Source: an uncultured Pelagibacteraceae bacterium (GTDB taxonomy: Bacteria > Pseudomonadota > Alphaproteobacteria > Pelagibacterales > Pelagibacteraceae). Taken from it: DNA of 64,000 nucleotides. The DNA lies in the NCBI GenBank assembly GCA_902617825.1, contig CACMYE010000004.1:1-64000 (forward strand), given 5' to 3'. Under the pieces are notes generated by a model that searched no databases, was not told where the DNA came from, and worked only from the letters and a program-made list of their open reading frames with translations. The position numbers and the translations under genes were made by a program. This document shows positions 1 to 8,626 of the stretch, piece after piece (the first letter of the stretch is position 1; every line of letters starts with the position of its first letter).

Positions 1-1454
1 AAAGTATAATTGGCTCAATATCTTTAAAGGGAGCTGCAATAGATGATCTAACTTTTAAAGAATATAATGTGGTTTTAAATAGTAATGAAAAAGTAAACTT
101 ATTAGCACCAAGAAATTCTAGAGAAGGATACTTAATAGAGAGTGGATTTATAACAACTGATAAAAATGTTAAAATACCTAATTCAAATTCTATTTGGTCA
201 GTATCAGGTAATAATAAACTTACTGCACAATCTCCAATAAAGTTAACTTGGGCTAATGATCAAGGAATAACATTCGAAAAAGAAATATCTATTGATGATA
301 AGTTCTTGTTTACAGTCAAACAACGCGTAATTAATTCTACTGATAATAAATATGATTTTTATTCATATGGCCAAATTATTAGAAATGAGGCTCCTGAGAT
401 AACGAATTTTTATATACTTCATGAGGGTTTAGTTGCAACACTTGATGATGAGCTTATTGAGGAAGATTATGACGACATTGAAGAAAAAAAATTCGCGAGA
501 ACTGCTCAAAAAGGATGGCTTGGTATTGGAGATAAGTACTGGATCACTTCATTAATTCCTCCAAAAGGAAAAGAATTTAAAACTACATTCGATTATAAAA
601 ATAAATTTAGAGCAAACTTTGTAAGTACAGAGCCGCTTGAATTAAATAGTAATTCTTCAATAGAAGATAAAATGCAGATTATAGTAGCTGCTAAAAGAGT
701 AGATGTTATTGATGGATATGCGGAGTCTCTGAAAATAGATAAATTTGATCTAACAATAGATTGGGGTTTTTTATATTTTATCACCAAACCATTATTTTTT
801 GGAATAGACTACTTCTTTAAACTGCTTGGAAATTATGGTTTAGCAATCATAGCGATTACTATATGTATAAGATTGGTATTTTTCCCTTTAGCAAATTTCT
901 CATTCAGAAGTATGGCTAAAATGAAGGCTTTAACTCCGGAAATGACAAGACTTAAAGAACTTCATAAAGATGACAAGATGAAATTACAGCAAGCAATGAT
1001 GGCACTATATAAAAAGGAAAAAGTTAACCCCATGTCAGGATGTTTGCCAATTCTAGTTCAAATCCCAGTTTTTTTTGCTTTATATAAAGTATTATTTGTG
1101 ACTATAGAAATGAGACACATGCCATTCTATGGTTGGATACAAGATTTATCAGAAAGAGATCCAACTTCATTGTTTAATCTATTTGGTTTATTGCCTTATG
1201 ACGTACCTTCTTTTTTAGTTATAGGAGCGTGGCCAATAGCAATGGGTGTAAGCATGTTTGTACAGATGAAACTTAATCCAGCACCAACAGATCCAATGCA
1301 GGCAAAAATATTCATGTTCTTTCCACTTTTCTTAACAATAATATTAGCTCCATTCCCTGCAGGATTAGTAATTTACTGGACAGTTAATAATATTTTAACT
1401 ATGGCACAACAGGTCTTCATCATGAAGCGTACAACGGTTAAAACTGCAACCTAA
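1..1454 (+). CDS. yidC: YidC membrane protein insertase, 5' end cut by window
   Basis: YidC inserts and folds inner-membrane proteins, alone or with SecYEG. The frame is open from base 3, and the residues before the ORF-track start (GSISLKGAAIDDL) match the start of the YidC periplasmic domain. The real start therefore lies upstream of the window, and the GTG at 69 is only an internal valine. A periplasmic beta-rich domain fills the first half. The conserved core follows, with membrane segments near FGIDYFFKLLG, NYGLAIIAITICIRLVFFPL, GCLPILVQIPVFFALYKVL and the C-terminal FPAGLVIYWTVNNILTMAQQ. The short tail is normal. argB starts 23 nt downstream. Assignment is firm. Confidence 0.96.
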   Translation, partial: SIIGSISLKGAAIDDLTFKEYNVVLNSNEKVNLLAPRNSREGYLIESGFITTDKNVKIPNSNSIWSVSGNNKLTAQSPIKLTWANDQGITFEKEISIDDKFLFTVKQRVINSTDNKYDFYSYGQIIRNEAPEITNFYILHEGLVATLDDELIEEDYDDIEEKKFARTAQKGWLGIGDKYWITSLIPPKGKEFKTTFDYKNKFRANFVSTEPLELNSNSSIEDKMQIIVAAKRVDVIDGYAESLKIDKFDLTIDWGFLYFITKPLFFGIDYFFKLLGNYGLAIIAITICIRLVFFPLANFSFRSMAKMKALTPEMTRLKELHKDDKMKLQQAMMALYKKEKVNPMSGCLPILVQIPVFFALYKVLFVTIEMRHMPFYGWIQDLSERDPTSLFNLFGLLPYDVPSFLVIGAWPIAMGVSMFVQMKLNPAPTDPMQAKIFMFFPLFLTIILAPFPAGLVIYWTVNNILTMAQQVFIMKRTTVKTAT

Positions 1455-1477
1455 TAATCTTAAATAGTTAAGAACAC

Positions 1478-2326
1478 ATGGATTTAAAAAATATACTGCC
1501 AGAAGACGGTCCACCTTTAAGTGAAGTAAATAAATATATTGAAAAATATAAAAATGATTTGATTGTAATTAAATATGGGGGAAATGTTTTAATTGATAGA
1601 AGTGTATTTAATAATTTCATAACAGATCTATTTATTTTAAATAAATTAGGTCTTTCTACAGTAGTTGTTCATGGTGGTGGACCAAGAATTAAAAGAGAAT
1701 TAGAGAAGTCCAATATTCAATCAAAATTTATTAGAGGCTTAAGAGTTACTGATAAAAGTATAATAAATATTGTAGAGTCTGTTTTAATAGATTTTAACGA
1801 TGATATTCTTCATAATTTAAAAAAAAAGGGCTCTGAAGGTATTTCGGTACACACAAAAAATAATAATATAATAGAAGTTATGCCCGAAGCAAAAGAACTA
1901 GGCTTTGTGGGTATACCAACCAAAATTAATAACGATACAATATTAAATATGCTAAAACAAAATAAAATTCCAATCGTGTCACCATTAGGCTTAGACAAAA
2001 ATAATCAGACCTACAATGTCAATGGTGATACCGCTGCTATGGCAATAGCTAAATCTTTAAAAGCAAGAAGATTATTACTAATGACAAATGTTGATGGTGT
2101 ACTTGATAAACAAAAAAAGCTTATAGAAGAAATATCTTCCTCAGAAATTTTAGAAATGATTAAAAATGAGACTATAACTGAAGGCATGATACCTAAAATT
2201 AAAGCGTGTTTAGATGCTATAAATAACGGAGTAACTGCAGTTGGTATAATTAATGGGACAAAAAAACATTCGTGCTTATGGGAAATATTCTCTGACAAAG
2301 GTGCGGGTACGTTAATTAGAAGATGA
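1478..2326 (+). CDS. argB: Acetylglutamate kinase
   Basis: ArgB phosphorylates N-acetyl-L-glutamate with ATP, the second step of arginine biosynthesis in the cytoplasm. The 282-residue length is usual. The amino-acid-kinase fold is visible: KYGGNVL near residue 33 for phosphate binding, VVHGGGPRI near 63 for substrate binding, NVNGDTAAMAIA near 180, and the C-terminal GTLIRR typical of the family. It lies between yidC and a HAD phosphatase, as in other alphaproteobacteria, and overlaps the next gene by 4 nt (ATGA), so it is translationally coupled. argH lies about 56 kb away in this window, so the pathway is scattered. Confidence 0.97.
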   Translation: MDLKNILPEDGPPLSEVNKYIEKYKNDLIVIKYGGNVLIDRSVFNNFITDLFILNKLGLSTVVVHGGGPRIKRELEKSNIQSKFIRGLRVTDKSIINIVESVLIDFNDDILHNLKKKGSEGISVHTKNNNIIEVMPEAKELGFVGIPTKINNDTILNMLKQNKIPIVSPLGLDKNNQTYNVNGDTAAMAIAKSLKARRLLLMTNVDGVLDKQKKLIEEISSSEILEMIKNETITEGMIPKIKACLDAINNGVTAVGIINGTKKHSCLWEIFSDKGAGTLIRR

Positions 2327-2994
2327 TGAAATTAAGGAATATTAAAAATATACTTTTTGATTGTGATGGAGTTTTATATCAAGATCTAGAAGCAGTTTTC
2401 GGTCAGGTAAGTAAAAAAATGACTGAATATATATCTAAAAAATTAAATTTAGATTTAAAAGTGGCTAAAGAATTACAGAGAAGTTATTTTCATAAATATG
2501 ACACCAGTCTTAATGGTTTAATGATTCATCATAATATCCCACCAAAAGAATTTTTAGATTATGTCCATGATATTGATTTATCTTTCTTGGAGAAAGATAA
2601 AACTTTAAGAAAAGAGCTTGAAAGCACAAATTTAAGAAAATTTGTTTTTACTAATGGAAGCAAAGAACATGTTAAAAACATAACCACATCACTTGGAATT
2701 GATGATCAATTTGAGAATGTTTTTGACATAGTAGACGCCAAATATAATCCTAAACCCGCAGCAAAAGCTTTTGATCTGATGTTAGAAAAATTCAAAATTG
2801 ATCCAAAAGAAACACTTTATATTGAAGATATTGCAAAAAATTTATCCATTGGAAAGGAAAGAGGAACAACAACTGCATGGTTAATCAATGACGAATACTG
2901 GGGTAAAAAAGAATCAGATAAAGAATACATTGATTATAAAATAGAAAATCTTTCTTTATTTTTAAAAGAAATAAGGTTATTAAAAAACACGTAA
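2323..2994 (+). CDS. HAD-superfamily hydrolase, pyrimidine 5'-nucleotidase-like
   Basis: This is a haloacid-dehalogenase-type phosphatase of 223 residues. Motif I is FDCDGVLY near residue 12, with two aspartates that act as nucleophile and acid/base. Motif II is FTNGS, the motif III lysine falls in NPKPAAKAFDLM, and motif IV is YIEDIAKNL. A helical cap lies between motifs I and II. The family includes pyrimidine 5'-nucleotidases, and this gene sits between argB and dapD in many alphaproteobacteria, so that reading is favoured; the substrate is not visible in the sequence. Two adjacent ATG codons are possible starts, the first overlapping the argB stop. Confidence 0.85.
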   Translation: MMKLRNIKNILFDCDGVLYQDLEAVFGQVSKKMTEYISKKLNLDLKVAKELQRSYFHKYDTSLNGLMIHHNIPPKEFLDYVHDIDLSFLEKDKTLRKELESTNLRKFVFTNGSKEHVKNITTSLGIDDQFENVFDIVDAKYNPKPAAKAFDLMLEKFKIDPKETLYIEDIAKNLSIGKERGTTTAWLINDEYWGKKESDKEYIDYKIENLSLFLKEIRLLKNT

Positions 2995-2998
2995 AATT

Positions 2999-3826
2999 AT
3001 GAGTATAGAAAATATTATTAATGAAGCATGGGAAAAAAGAGATCAAATAACCCCTGGTTCAGATGAAAATTTAAAGAATACTGTAAATCAAATTATTGAC
3101 GATTTAGATAGTGGTAAAGTCAGGGTTGCTGAAAAAATTAATGGTGAATGGACAACTCATCAATATCTAAAAAAAGCAATCATGTTAAGTTTTAGAATGT
3201 ACCCAATGGAAAATTTAAATGGTCCATATAGTAGTTGGTATGACAAAGCTCATCTTTTAAAAGGAAAAACAGCAGGATGGAGTAAAGAAGATCACGAGAA
3301 TGCTGGTTTTAGAATGGTACCAAATTCACCAGTAAGAAAAGGATCTTACGTTGGCAAAAATGCAGTATTGATGCCATGCTATATTAATATTGGTGCATAC
3401 ATAGATGAAGGCACTATGATTGATACTTTTGCAAGAGCTGGAAGTTGTAGTCAAATTGGAAAAAATTGTCATATTTCAGCTGGCTCAGGTGTTGGAGGTG
3501 TGTTGGAGCCTGCCCAAGCACTTCCCACGATAATTGAAGACAATGTTTTCATTGGTGCAATGTCAGAGGTTGTTGAAGGTGTAATAGTTGGAGAAGGGTC
3601 TGTATTAAGTATGGGAATGTATATCGGTCAATCAACAAAAATAGTTGATAGAAAAACTGGTGGAATTACTTATGGAAAAATACCACCTTATTCAGTTGTT
3701 GTACCTGGATCTTTGCCTGATAAGAATAATCTTGCAGCACCATCACTTTATTGTGCAGTAATTATTAAACAGGTTGATGAAAAAACTAGATCAAAAACTT
3801 CAGTAAACGATCTTTTGAGAGAATAA
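2999..3826 (+). CDS. dapD: Tetrahydrodipicolinate N-succinyltransferase
   Basis: DapD transfers succinyl from succinyl-CoA to tetrahydrodipicolinate on the way to diaminopimelate and lysine. The protein has 275 residues, the family length. After a helical N-terminal part it shows left-handed beta-helix hexapeptide repeats (NAVLMPCYINIGAYIDEGTM, then GKNCHISAGSGVGGV and NVFIGAMSEVVEGVIVGEGS). The motif GGVLEPAQALP and the C-terminal VVPGSLP are characteristic. It is 4 nt after the HAD gene and 2 nt before dapE, so it belongs to one operon that also supplies the peptidoglycan cross-linking residue. Confidence 0.97.
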   Translation: MSIENIINEAWEKRDQITPGSDENLKNTVNQIIDDLDSGKVRVAEKINGEWTTHQYLKKAIMLSFRMYPMENLNGPYSSWYDKAHLLKGKTAGWSKEDHENAGFRMVPNSPVRKGSYVGKNAVLMPCYINIGAYIDEGTMIDTFARAGSCSQIGKNCHISAGSGVGGVLEPAQALPTIIEDNVFIGAMSEVVEGVIVGEGSVLSMGMYIGQSTKIVDRKTGGITYGKIPPYSVVVPGSLPDKNNLAAPSLYCAVIIKQVDEKTRSKTSVNDLLRE

Positions 3827-3828
3827 AA

Positions 3829-4986
3829 ATGCGAAAAATCAACGAAGTTCAATTAGCTAAAGAGCTAATTAGGTTTCCATCGGTAACTCCTGTTGATGCA
3901 GGAGTAATAGCTTTTTTAGAAAAAAAACTAAAACAACTTGGTTTTAAAACTAAAGTGCTTGAGTTTAGAGAAAAGAACAGTAAACCAGTAAAAAATCTTT
4001 ATGCAAGGCTTGGTGATAAAAGTCCTAACTTTTGTTATGCGGGTCATTTAGATGTGGTGCCTGCTGGAAATCTTAAAGACTGGACAGTTAATCCATTTAA
4101 ACCCTCAATTAAAAAAGGACATTTAATTGGAAGAGGTGCAAATGATATGAAAAGCTCTATAGCAGCTTTCGTTTCAGCAATTAGTGATTTTATTGAAAAT
4201 TACTCTAATTTCAGAGGCTCAATTAGTCTTTTAATTACTGGAGATGAAGAAGGTGCTGCTATTAATGGGACCAAAAAGGTTGTGGAGTATTTGAAAAAAA
4301 GAAAAGAGAAAATTGATTTTTGTTTAGTAGGTGAACCAACAAACCCAAGTAAACTAGGTGAAATGATTAAAATTGGGCGAAGAGGAAGTATGAACGGTAG
4401 ACTAACCATCACTGGAGTGCAAGGCCACGTAGCTTATCCTCATCGAGCAAATAATCCTTCAACAGCACTTGTACAAATTCTTAAGTTAATAAAAGATATC
4501 AAATTCGATAAAGGAAATAAAGATTTTCAACCAACTAACTTAGAAATAACGAAAATAAACATTAATAACACCGCTGATAATGTAATTCCAGGGGTTGCAA
4601 CAGCTACATTTAATATTAGATTTAATAATAAACATTCCTCTTCCTCACTTAAGAAGAAGATAAATAATGTTATTAAAAAAATATCAGTAAAAAATAAATC
4701 TAAATATAATATTGAATATAGTGTATCTGGGGAAGCTTTTTTAACAAAACCTAATAAAACAACCTTTATGATACAAAATATAATTAAGAGAATTACAAAA
4801 ATTAAACCTAAACTTTCTACAACAGGAGGAACTTCGGATGCTAGGTTTATTAGGAAAATTACCCCTTGTTTAGAATTTGGGTTAGTTGGTAAAACGATGC
4901 ATAAAGTAGATGAAGCAGTTTCACTGTCAGATCTAAAAAAATTGACCTTAATTTATTTAAATATATTGAAAAATTATTTTAAGTGA
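3829..4986 (+). CDS. dapE: Succinyl-diaminopimelate desuccinylase
   Basis: DapE is a zinc amidohydrolase of the M20 family that removes succinate from N-succinyl-LL-diaminopimelate. The 385-residue length fits. Metal and catalytic motifs are visible: CYAGHLDVVPAG near residue 70 (His and Asp), GRGANDMKSSIAAF near 105 (bridging Asp), LLITGDEEG near 135 (catalytic Glu), GEPTNP near 168, and GKTMHKVDEAV near the end, with a metal-binding His. The lid or dimerisation domain lies between about residues 180 and 290. It directly follows dapD, and its stop overlaps the GTG start of the deacetylase-like gene, so the three are probably co-transcribed. Confidence 0.96.
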   Translation: MRKINEVQLAKELIRFPSVTPVDAGVIAFLEKKLKQLGFKTKVLEFREKNSKPVKNLYARLGDKSPNFCYAGHLDVVPAGNLKDWTVNPFKPSIKKGHLIGRGANDMKSSIAAFVSAISDFIENYSNFRGSISLLITGDEEGAAINGTKKVVEYLKKRKEKIDFCLVGEPTNPSKLGEMIKIGRRGSMNGRLTITGVQGHVAYPHRANNPSTALVQILKLIKDIKFDKGNKDFQPTNLEITKININNTADNVIPGVATATFNIRFNNKHSSSSLKKKINNVIKKISVKNKSKYNIEYSVSGEAFLTKPNKTTFMIQNIIKRITKIKPKLSTTGGTSDARFIRKITPCLEFGLVGKTMHKVDEAVSLSDLKKLTLIYLNILKNYFK

Positions 4987-5912
4987 AAACAGGTTTAATT
5001 ACATCAGATACATATCAAAATCATAATACTGGGGATGGACATCCCGAAAAAATAGATAGAGTTACTGCTGTAATAGATAATTTTAAAAAATTAGACAATA
5101 AAAACCTCATTTGGAAGAAACCCAATAAATTTGAGAATTCTTTGTTAATTAAAACACATACCTCAAATTATATAGATCAAGTGAATAAATCTTTTCCAAA
5201 AAAAGGATATAATTTTCTTGATGGCGACACCATAGTTTCTCCTGGTAGTAAAGATGCCTCTAAGGATGCTGTAGGATCAATTATTACTGCAATTGATGGA
5301 GTGCAGAAAAAAGAGTTCAAAAATGCATTTTGTGCAGTAAGACCTCCAGGGCACCATGCAGAGAAAGAGAAGGCAATGGGTTTTTGTATCTATAATAATG
5401 TTGCTGTTGGTACAAATTACTTAATCGAAAAATACAAATATAATAAAATCGCAATTATTGATTTTGATGTTCACCATGGAAATGGCACTCAAGACATTTT
5501 TTATAATAACGAAAAAGTTTTATTTATTTCTACTCATCAATACCCTTACTATCCAGGATCTGGCTCTGAAAAAGAAAAAGGTCATTTTAATAACGTATTA
5601 AATATCCCTCTTGAAGCCGGAACATCAGCAGAAAAGTATTTAAACGCTTACGAAAATGTTTTAAATAAAGTGAAAGAGTTTAAGCCTGAATTCTTGTTGT
5701 TTTCTGCAGGTTTTGATGCACACATTGATGATCCTTTGGCCCAACTGCAACTTAGTTCTGAGGATTTTTATAAAATTACAAAAAGAACATTAGAGATCTC
5801 AAAATCATTTTGTAATGGAAATGTTGTTTCAATACTTGAGGGTGGATATGATCTTAAAGCTTTACAACAAAGCACCAAAAGACATGTTGATGCTCTCATA
5901 GAATTTAATTGA
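4983..5912 (+). CDS. Histone deacetylase family protein (class II-like)
   Basis: A zinc-dependent deacylase of the arginase/deacetylase fold, 309 residues. The full active site is present: GHH at 123-125 (charge-relay histidines), zinc ligands D162 and H164 in DFDVHHGNG, the third ligand D245 in SAGFDAH, and EGGYD at 286-290. The pattern RPPGHHAEKEKAMGFC is typical of class II/HdaH and acetylpolyamine amidohydrolase proteins, so the substrate may be a protein lysine or an acetylated polyamine. The start is a GTG overlapping the dapE stop (GTGA). A SET-domain gene follows after 32 nt. The enzyme class is firm but the substrate is unknown. Confidence 0.9.
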   Translation: MKTGLITSDTYQNHNTGDGHPEKIDRVTAVIDNFKKLDNKNLIWKKPNKFENSLLIKTHTSNYIDQVNKSFPKKGYNFLDGDTIVSPGSKDASKDAVGSIITAIDGVQKKEFKNAFCAVRPPGHHAEKEKAMGFCIYNNVAVGTNYLIEKYKYNKIAIIDFDVHHGNGTQDIFYNNEKVLFISTHQYPYYPGSGSEKEKGHFNNVLNIPLEAGTSAEKYLNAYENVLNKVKEFKPEFLLFSAGFDAHIDDPLAQLQLSSEDFYKITKRTLEISKSFCNGNVVSILEGGYDLKALQQSTKRHVDALIEFN

Positions 5913-5944
5913 TAATTTAATATAACTATCTAAACACAATCTAA

Positions 5945-6418
5945 ATGAAACTGTACAGAATTAAAAAGTCAGCCATAGATAAAAAAGGGAGAGGACTTTA
6001 CGCAACAAAAGATATTAAAGCAGGAACTAAGGTAATTGATTATATCGGTAAATTAATCACAAAAAAACAAACTGAAGAATCTGATAAATACGATAATGGT
6101 AAACCCATTTATTTATTTACCATAAATAAAAGATACGATCTTGATGGAGATTTTTCGTGGAATACTGCAGGTTTAATAAATCATTCATGTGATAACAATT
6201 GCGACTATGATGGTAAAGGACTAAAAATTTGGGTTAAAGCAATAAGAGATATTAAAAAAGGTGAAGAATTTACTTGCGATTACGGATTTGGTTACGATGA
6301 AAATTACAAACAATTTCCATGTAAATGCAAATCTAAAAACTGTTGTGGCTATATAGTGAGAGCTGAGTCTAGATGGAGAATAAATAAAAAGTTTGCAATG
6401 CGTAATAATAAAAATTAA
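5945..6418 (+). CDS. SET-domain protein-lysine methyltransferase
   Basis: A 157-residue protein that is almost only a SET domain. It shows GRGLYATKDIKAG near residue 15 (SAM-binding part), NHSC at 79-82 (pseudoknot), GEEFTCDYGF near 107-115 with the catalytic-type tyrosine Y113, and a post-SET zinc motif C126-x-C128-x4-C133. A post-SET motif is typical of eukaryotic histone lysine methyltransferases and is also found in some bacterial SET proteins. The expected activity is SAM-dependent methylation of a protein lysine; the target cannot be read. It stands 32 nt after the deacetylase-like gene and shares a 4-nt convergent overlap with truA. Confidence 0.9.
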   Translation: MKLYRIKKSAIDKKGRGLYATKDIKAGTKVIDYIGKLITKKQTEESDKYDNGKPIYLFTINKRYDLDGDFSWNTAGLINHSCDNNCDYDGKGLKIWVKAIRDIKKGEEFTCDYGFGYDENYKQFPCKCKSKNCCGYIVRAESRWRINKKFAMRNNKN

Positions 6419-7155
6419 TAAATAACTCTATACAAAAAAAGCCCTTCAGGTGGTGCTGGTGGAGCACACAATACTCTTTTTTTAGATTTAAATACTTTGT
6501 CAAAAGTTTTTAGATCCCATTTCTTCTCACCCAAATATTTTAGACAACCTACCATCGATCTTACTTGCTGTTGTAAAAATGATTGTGACTTAAATTCTAT
6601 TACAATTTTATTTTTTAATGCTCTTATTTTAATTGATTTAATTGTTCTAATTGGACTTTTAGCGTGACAACTTGATGATCTAAACGTGGAATAGTCATTC
6701 GTCCCTAATAATTTTTTTGCCCCCTTTTTTATTAAATCAACATCTAGTATTTTTCTCACATGCCACCCTCTTCCATTTTCAATTACAGGAGCACTTATTT
6801 GGTTAAAAATTATATATCTATAAATTCTTTGTTTTGCAGAAAATCGTGAATGAAATTTTTCACTTCTTTTTTTAATTTGAGTAATTGCTATACCCTTGTT
6901 GTTAAGAAAATGATTAATTGATTTTAAAAATTTTGTTAAATCTAAAATTTTTTTTTGACAATCAAAGTGAGCTGACTGAGCGTAAGCATGTACACCCGCA
7001 TCTGTTCTGCCAGATCCATTTAGAATTATTTTTTCTTTTAAAAGTTTTGATAAATGTTGTTGAATTAATCCTTGAATAGTAGAGCCTTTTTTTTGAATCT
7101 GCCAGCCTCTAAAACTTGTTCCAACATATTCAATAAGAACTTGATACCTCGCCAT
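6415..7155 (-). CDS. truA: tRNA pseudouridine(38-40) synthase
   Basis: TruA converts uridines 38-40 in the anticodon arm of many tRNAs to pseudouridine. The 246-residue length is normal. The catalytic aspartate is D52 in GSGRTDAGVHAYAQ. Other family motifs include YVGTSFRGWQIQ near the N-terminus, YRYIIFN in the middle, and FLQQQVRSMVGCL near residue 193. It begins directly after fmt ends (7156) and forms the end of a def-fmt-truA minus-strand operon. Its stop overlaps the SET gene stop by 4 nt. Confidence 0.97.
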   Translation of the reverse strand: MARYQVLIEYVGTSFRGWQIQKKGSTIQGLIQQHLSKLLKEKIILNGSGRTDAGVHAYAQSAHFDCQKKILDLTKFLKSINHFLNNKGIAITQIKKRSEKFHSRFSAKQRIYRYIIFNQISAPVIENGRGWHVRKILDVDLIKKGAKKLLGTNDYSTFRSSSCHAKSPIRTIKSIKIRALKNKIVIEFKSQSFLQQQVRSMVGCLKYLGEKKWDLKTFDKVFKSKKRVLCAPPAPPEGLFLYRVIY

Positions 7156-8079
7156 TTAAATCTGATGGCCTTTTCTTATTCTTGAACCAAGCATAAATTC
7201 ACCAATATTTTGAGGTCTTTTTCCTTGTCTTTGTATCTCCGTGACTTTAATTGATTGCTTATCTCCACAAGCAATTTCTAAATAATCATTAAGAACCTGT
7301 CCTGGATTTCCAATCCCATTGCTGATTTCTGCTTTTAAAATTTTATATCTCTCACCACTTGATATAAAAAAAGCACCTGGTATCGGATATAAACCATTTA
7401 TTTTCCCTATAATATTTTCTGCATCACACGTCCAATCAATTAAACCTTCGGTCTTTTGAATTTTTGGAGCATAAGTTGCTTTAGAATGATCTTGAGCCAC
7501 AAAAGTTGCTCTGTCTTCAAGTATATCATCAATATTATCTAAAATTTTTTCTGCAGCAATAAAAGATAACTTTTCAGCAATTTCAGTAGAATTAAAATTA
7601 TTCTCCATATTGATCTTATAGATATTGCAAACTGGTCCTGTATCTAATTTTTCTTCTATTTTCATAATACTGATCCCAGTTTCTTTGTCTAAATTCATTA
7701 TAGATCTTTGTATAGGTGCCGCTCCCCTCCAATTGGGTAGGATAGATGCATGTATATTTATAAACCCTTTTTTTGTTAAACTTAAAAATTCTTTAGGTAT
7801 AATTTGTCCATAAGCTACAACAATTGCTAAATCTGCATTTGCTGATTTAAAAAATTCATATTCTTCTTTATTTTCTTTTAAAAATGATGGTGCCCTGTAC
7901 TCTAAATTTAAAGTTTCAGAAATTCCTTGAACAGGAGATTTATTAATTTTTTGTCCACGATGTGATTTTTGTGGAGGTTGAGTATAAACGCATGTCACAG
8001 GATATCCATTTTGATAAAGAGATTTTAAAATTGGTACAGCAAACATGGGTGTACCCATAAATATAATTTTCTTAGCCAT
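7156..8079 (-). CDS. fmt: Methionyl-tRNA formyltransferase
   Basis: Fmt formylates initiator Met-tRNA using 10-formyl-tetrahydrofolate. The protein has 307 residues. The formyl-transferase domain starts with IIFMGTPMFAVPIL and contains the catalytic region NIHASILPNWRGAAPIQRS with H110 and a downstream DTGP. A C-terminal OB-like tRNA-binding domain follows from about residue 205 (INGLYPIPGAFF). It lies between def and truA with 3 nt and 0 nt spacing. The pairing with def is functional, since def removes the formyl group that fmt adds. Confidence 0.97.
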   Translation of the reverse strand: MAKKIIFMGTPMFAVPILKSLYQNGYPVTCVYTQPPQKSHRGQKINKSPVQGISETLNLEYRAPSFLKENKEEYEFFKSANADLAIVVAYGQIIPKEFLSLTKKGFINIHASILPNWRGAAPIQRSIMNLDKETGISIMKIEEKLDTGPVCNIYKINMENNFNSTEIAEKLSFIAAEKILDNIDDILEDRATFVAQDHSKATYAPKIQKTEGLIDWTCDAENIIGKINGLYPIPGAFFISSGERYKILKAEISNGIGNPGQVLNDYLEIACGDKQSIKVTEIQRQGKRPQNIGEFMLGSRIRKGHQI

Positions 8080-8082
8080 GAA

Positions 8083-8601
8083 TTAAACTTCAGCTGTAAT
8101 TGATTTTAATTTTGATAATTTTTTGATTATCATCGATCTTTTTAATTTTGAGAGATAATCTATAAATAATATGCCCTCAAGGTGATCCATTTCATGTTGA
8201 ATGCATGTAGCAAGTAAACCTTCAGCCTTTAATAATTGTTTTTGTCCATTATAATCTAAATACTCTACTTCACATTTACTTGGTCTATCTATATCAGCAA
8301 ATTGGTTTGGAACCGAAAGGCATCCTTCTTCATAAGTTGCTTTTAAAGGGTCCTTATTTTTAATTATAGGATTTACAAAATATCTTGGCTCTTTTTTATT
8401 TTCTTCCTTACAAATATCCATGACTATAATCCTTTGTGGTATTCCAACTTGTATTGCGGCAAGACCAATTCCGTTGGCAGCATACATGGTCTCCAACATG
8501 TCTTTCATTAGTTTCTGCTCTTCCTTTCCAACTTTACTTACTGGTTTTGAGACTTGTCTCAGTAGTTTATTTGGTTCTGTAATGATAGTTCTTATAGTCA
8601 T
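8083..8601 (-). CDS. def: Peptide deformylase
   Basis: This metalloenzyme removes the N-formyl group from nascent proteins. All three signature motifs are present in its 172 residues: GIGLAAIQVG (45-54), EEGCLSV with metal ligand C94, and QHEMDH with H136, E137 and H140. It is the first gene of a def-fmt-truA operon, starting 25 nt from the stop of an upstream minus-strand gene. The start ATG gives the usual N-terminus ending in a TEPNKLLRQVSKPV-type sequence. Confidence 0.97.
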   Translation of the reverse strand: MTIRTIITEPNKLLRQVSKPVSKVGKEEQKLMKDMLETMYAANGIGLAAIQVGIPQRIIVMDICKEENKKEPRYFVNPIIKNKDPLKATYEEGCLSVPNQFADIDRPSKCEVEYLDYNGQKQLLKAEGLLATCIQHEMDHLEGILFIDYLSKLKRSMIIKKLSKLKSITAEV

Positions 8602-8626
8602 GTTTTAATTTATTTTATTATAAATT

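Noticed and set aside
2011-2298. 95-aa minus-strand ORF inside argB
   Set aside because: Antisense shadow of argB; most such track lines in this window are similar shadows.
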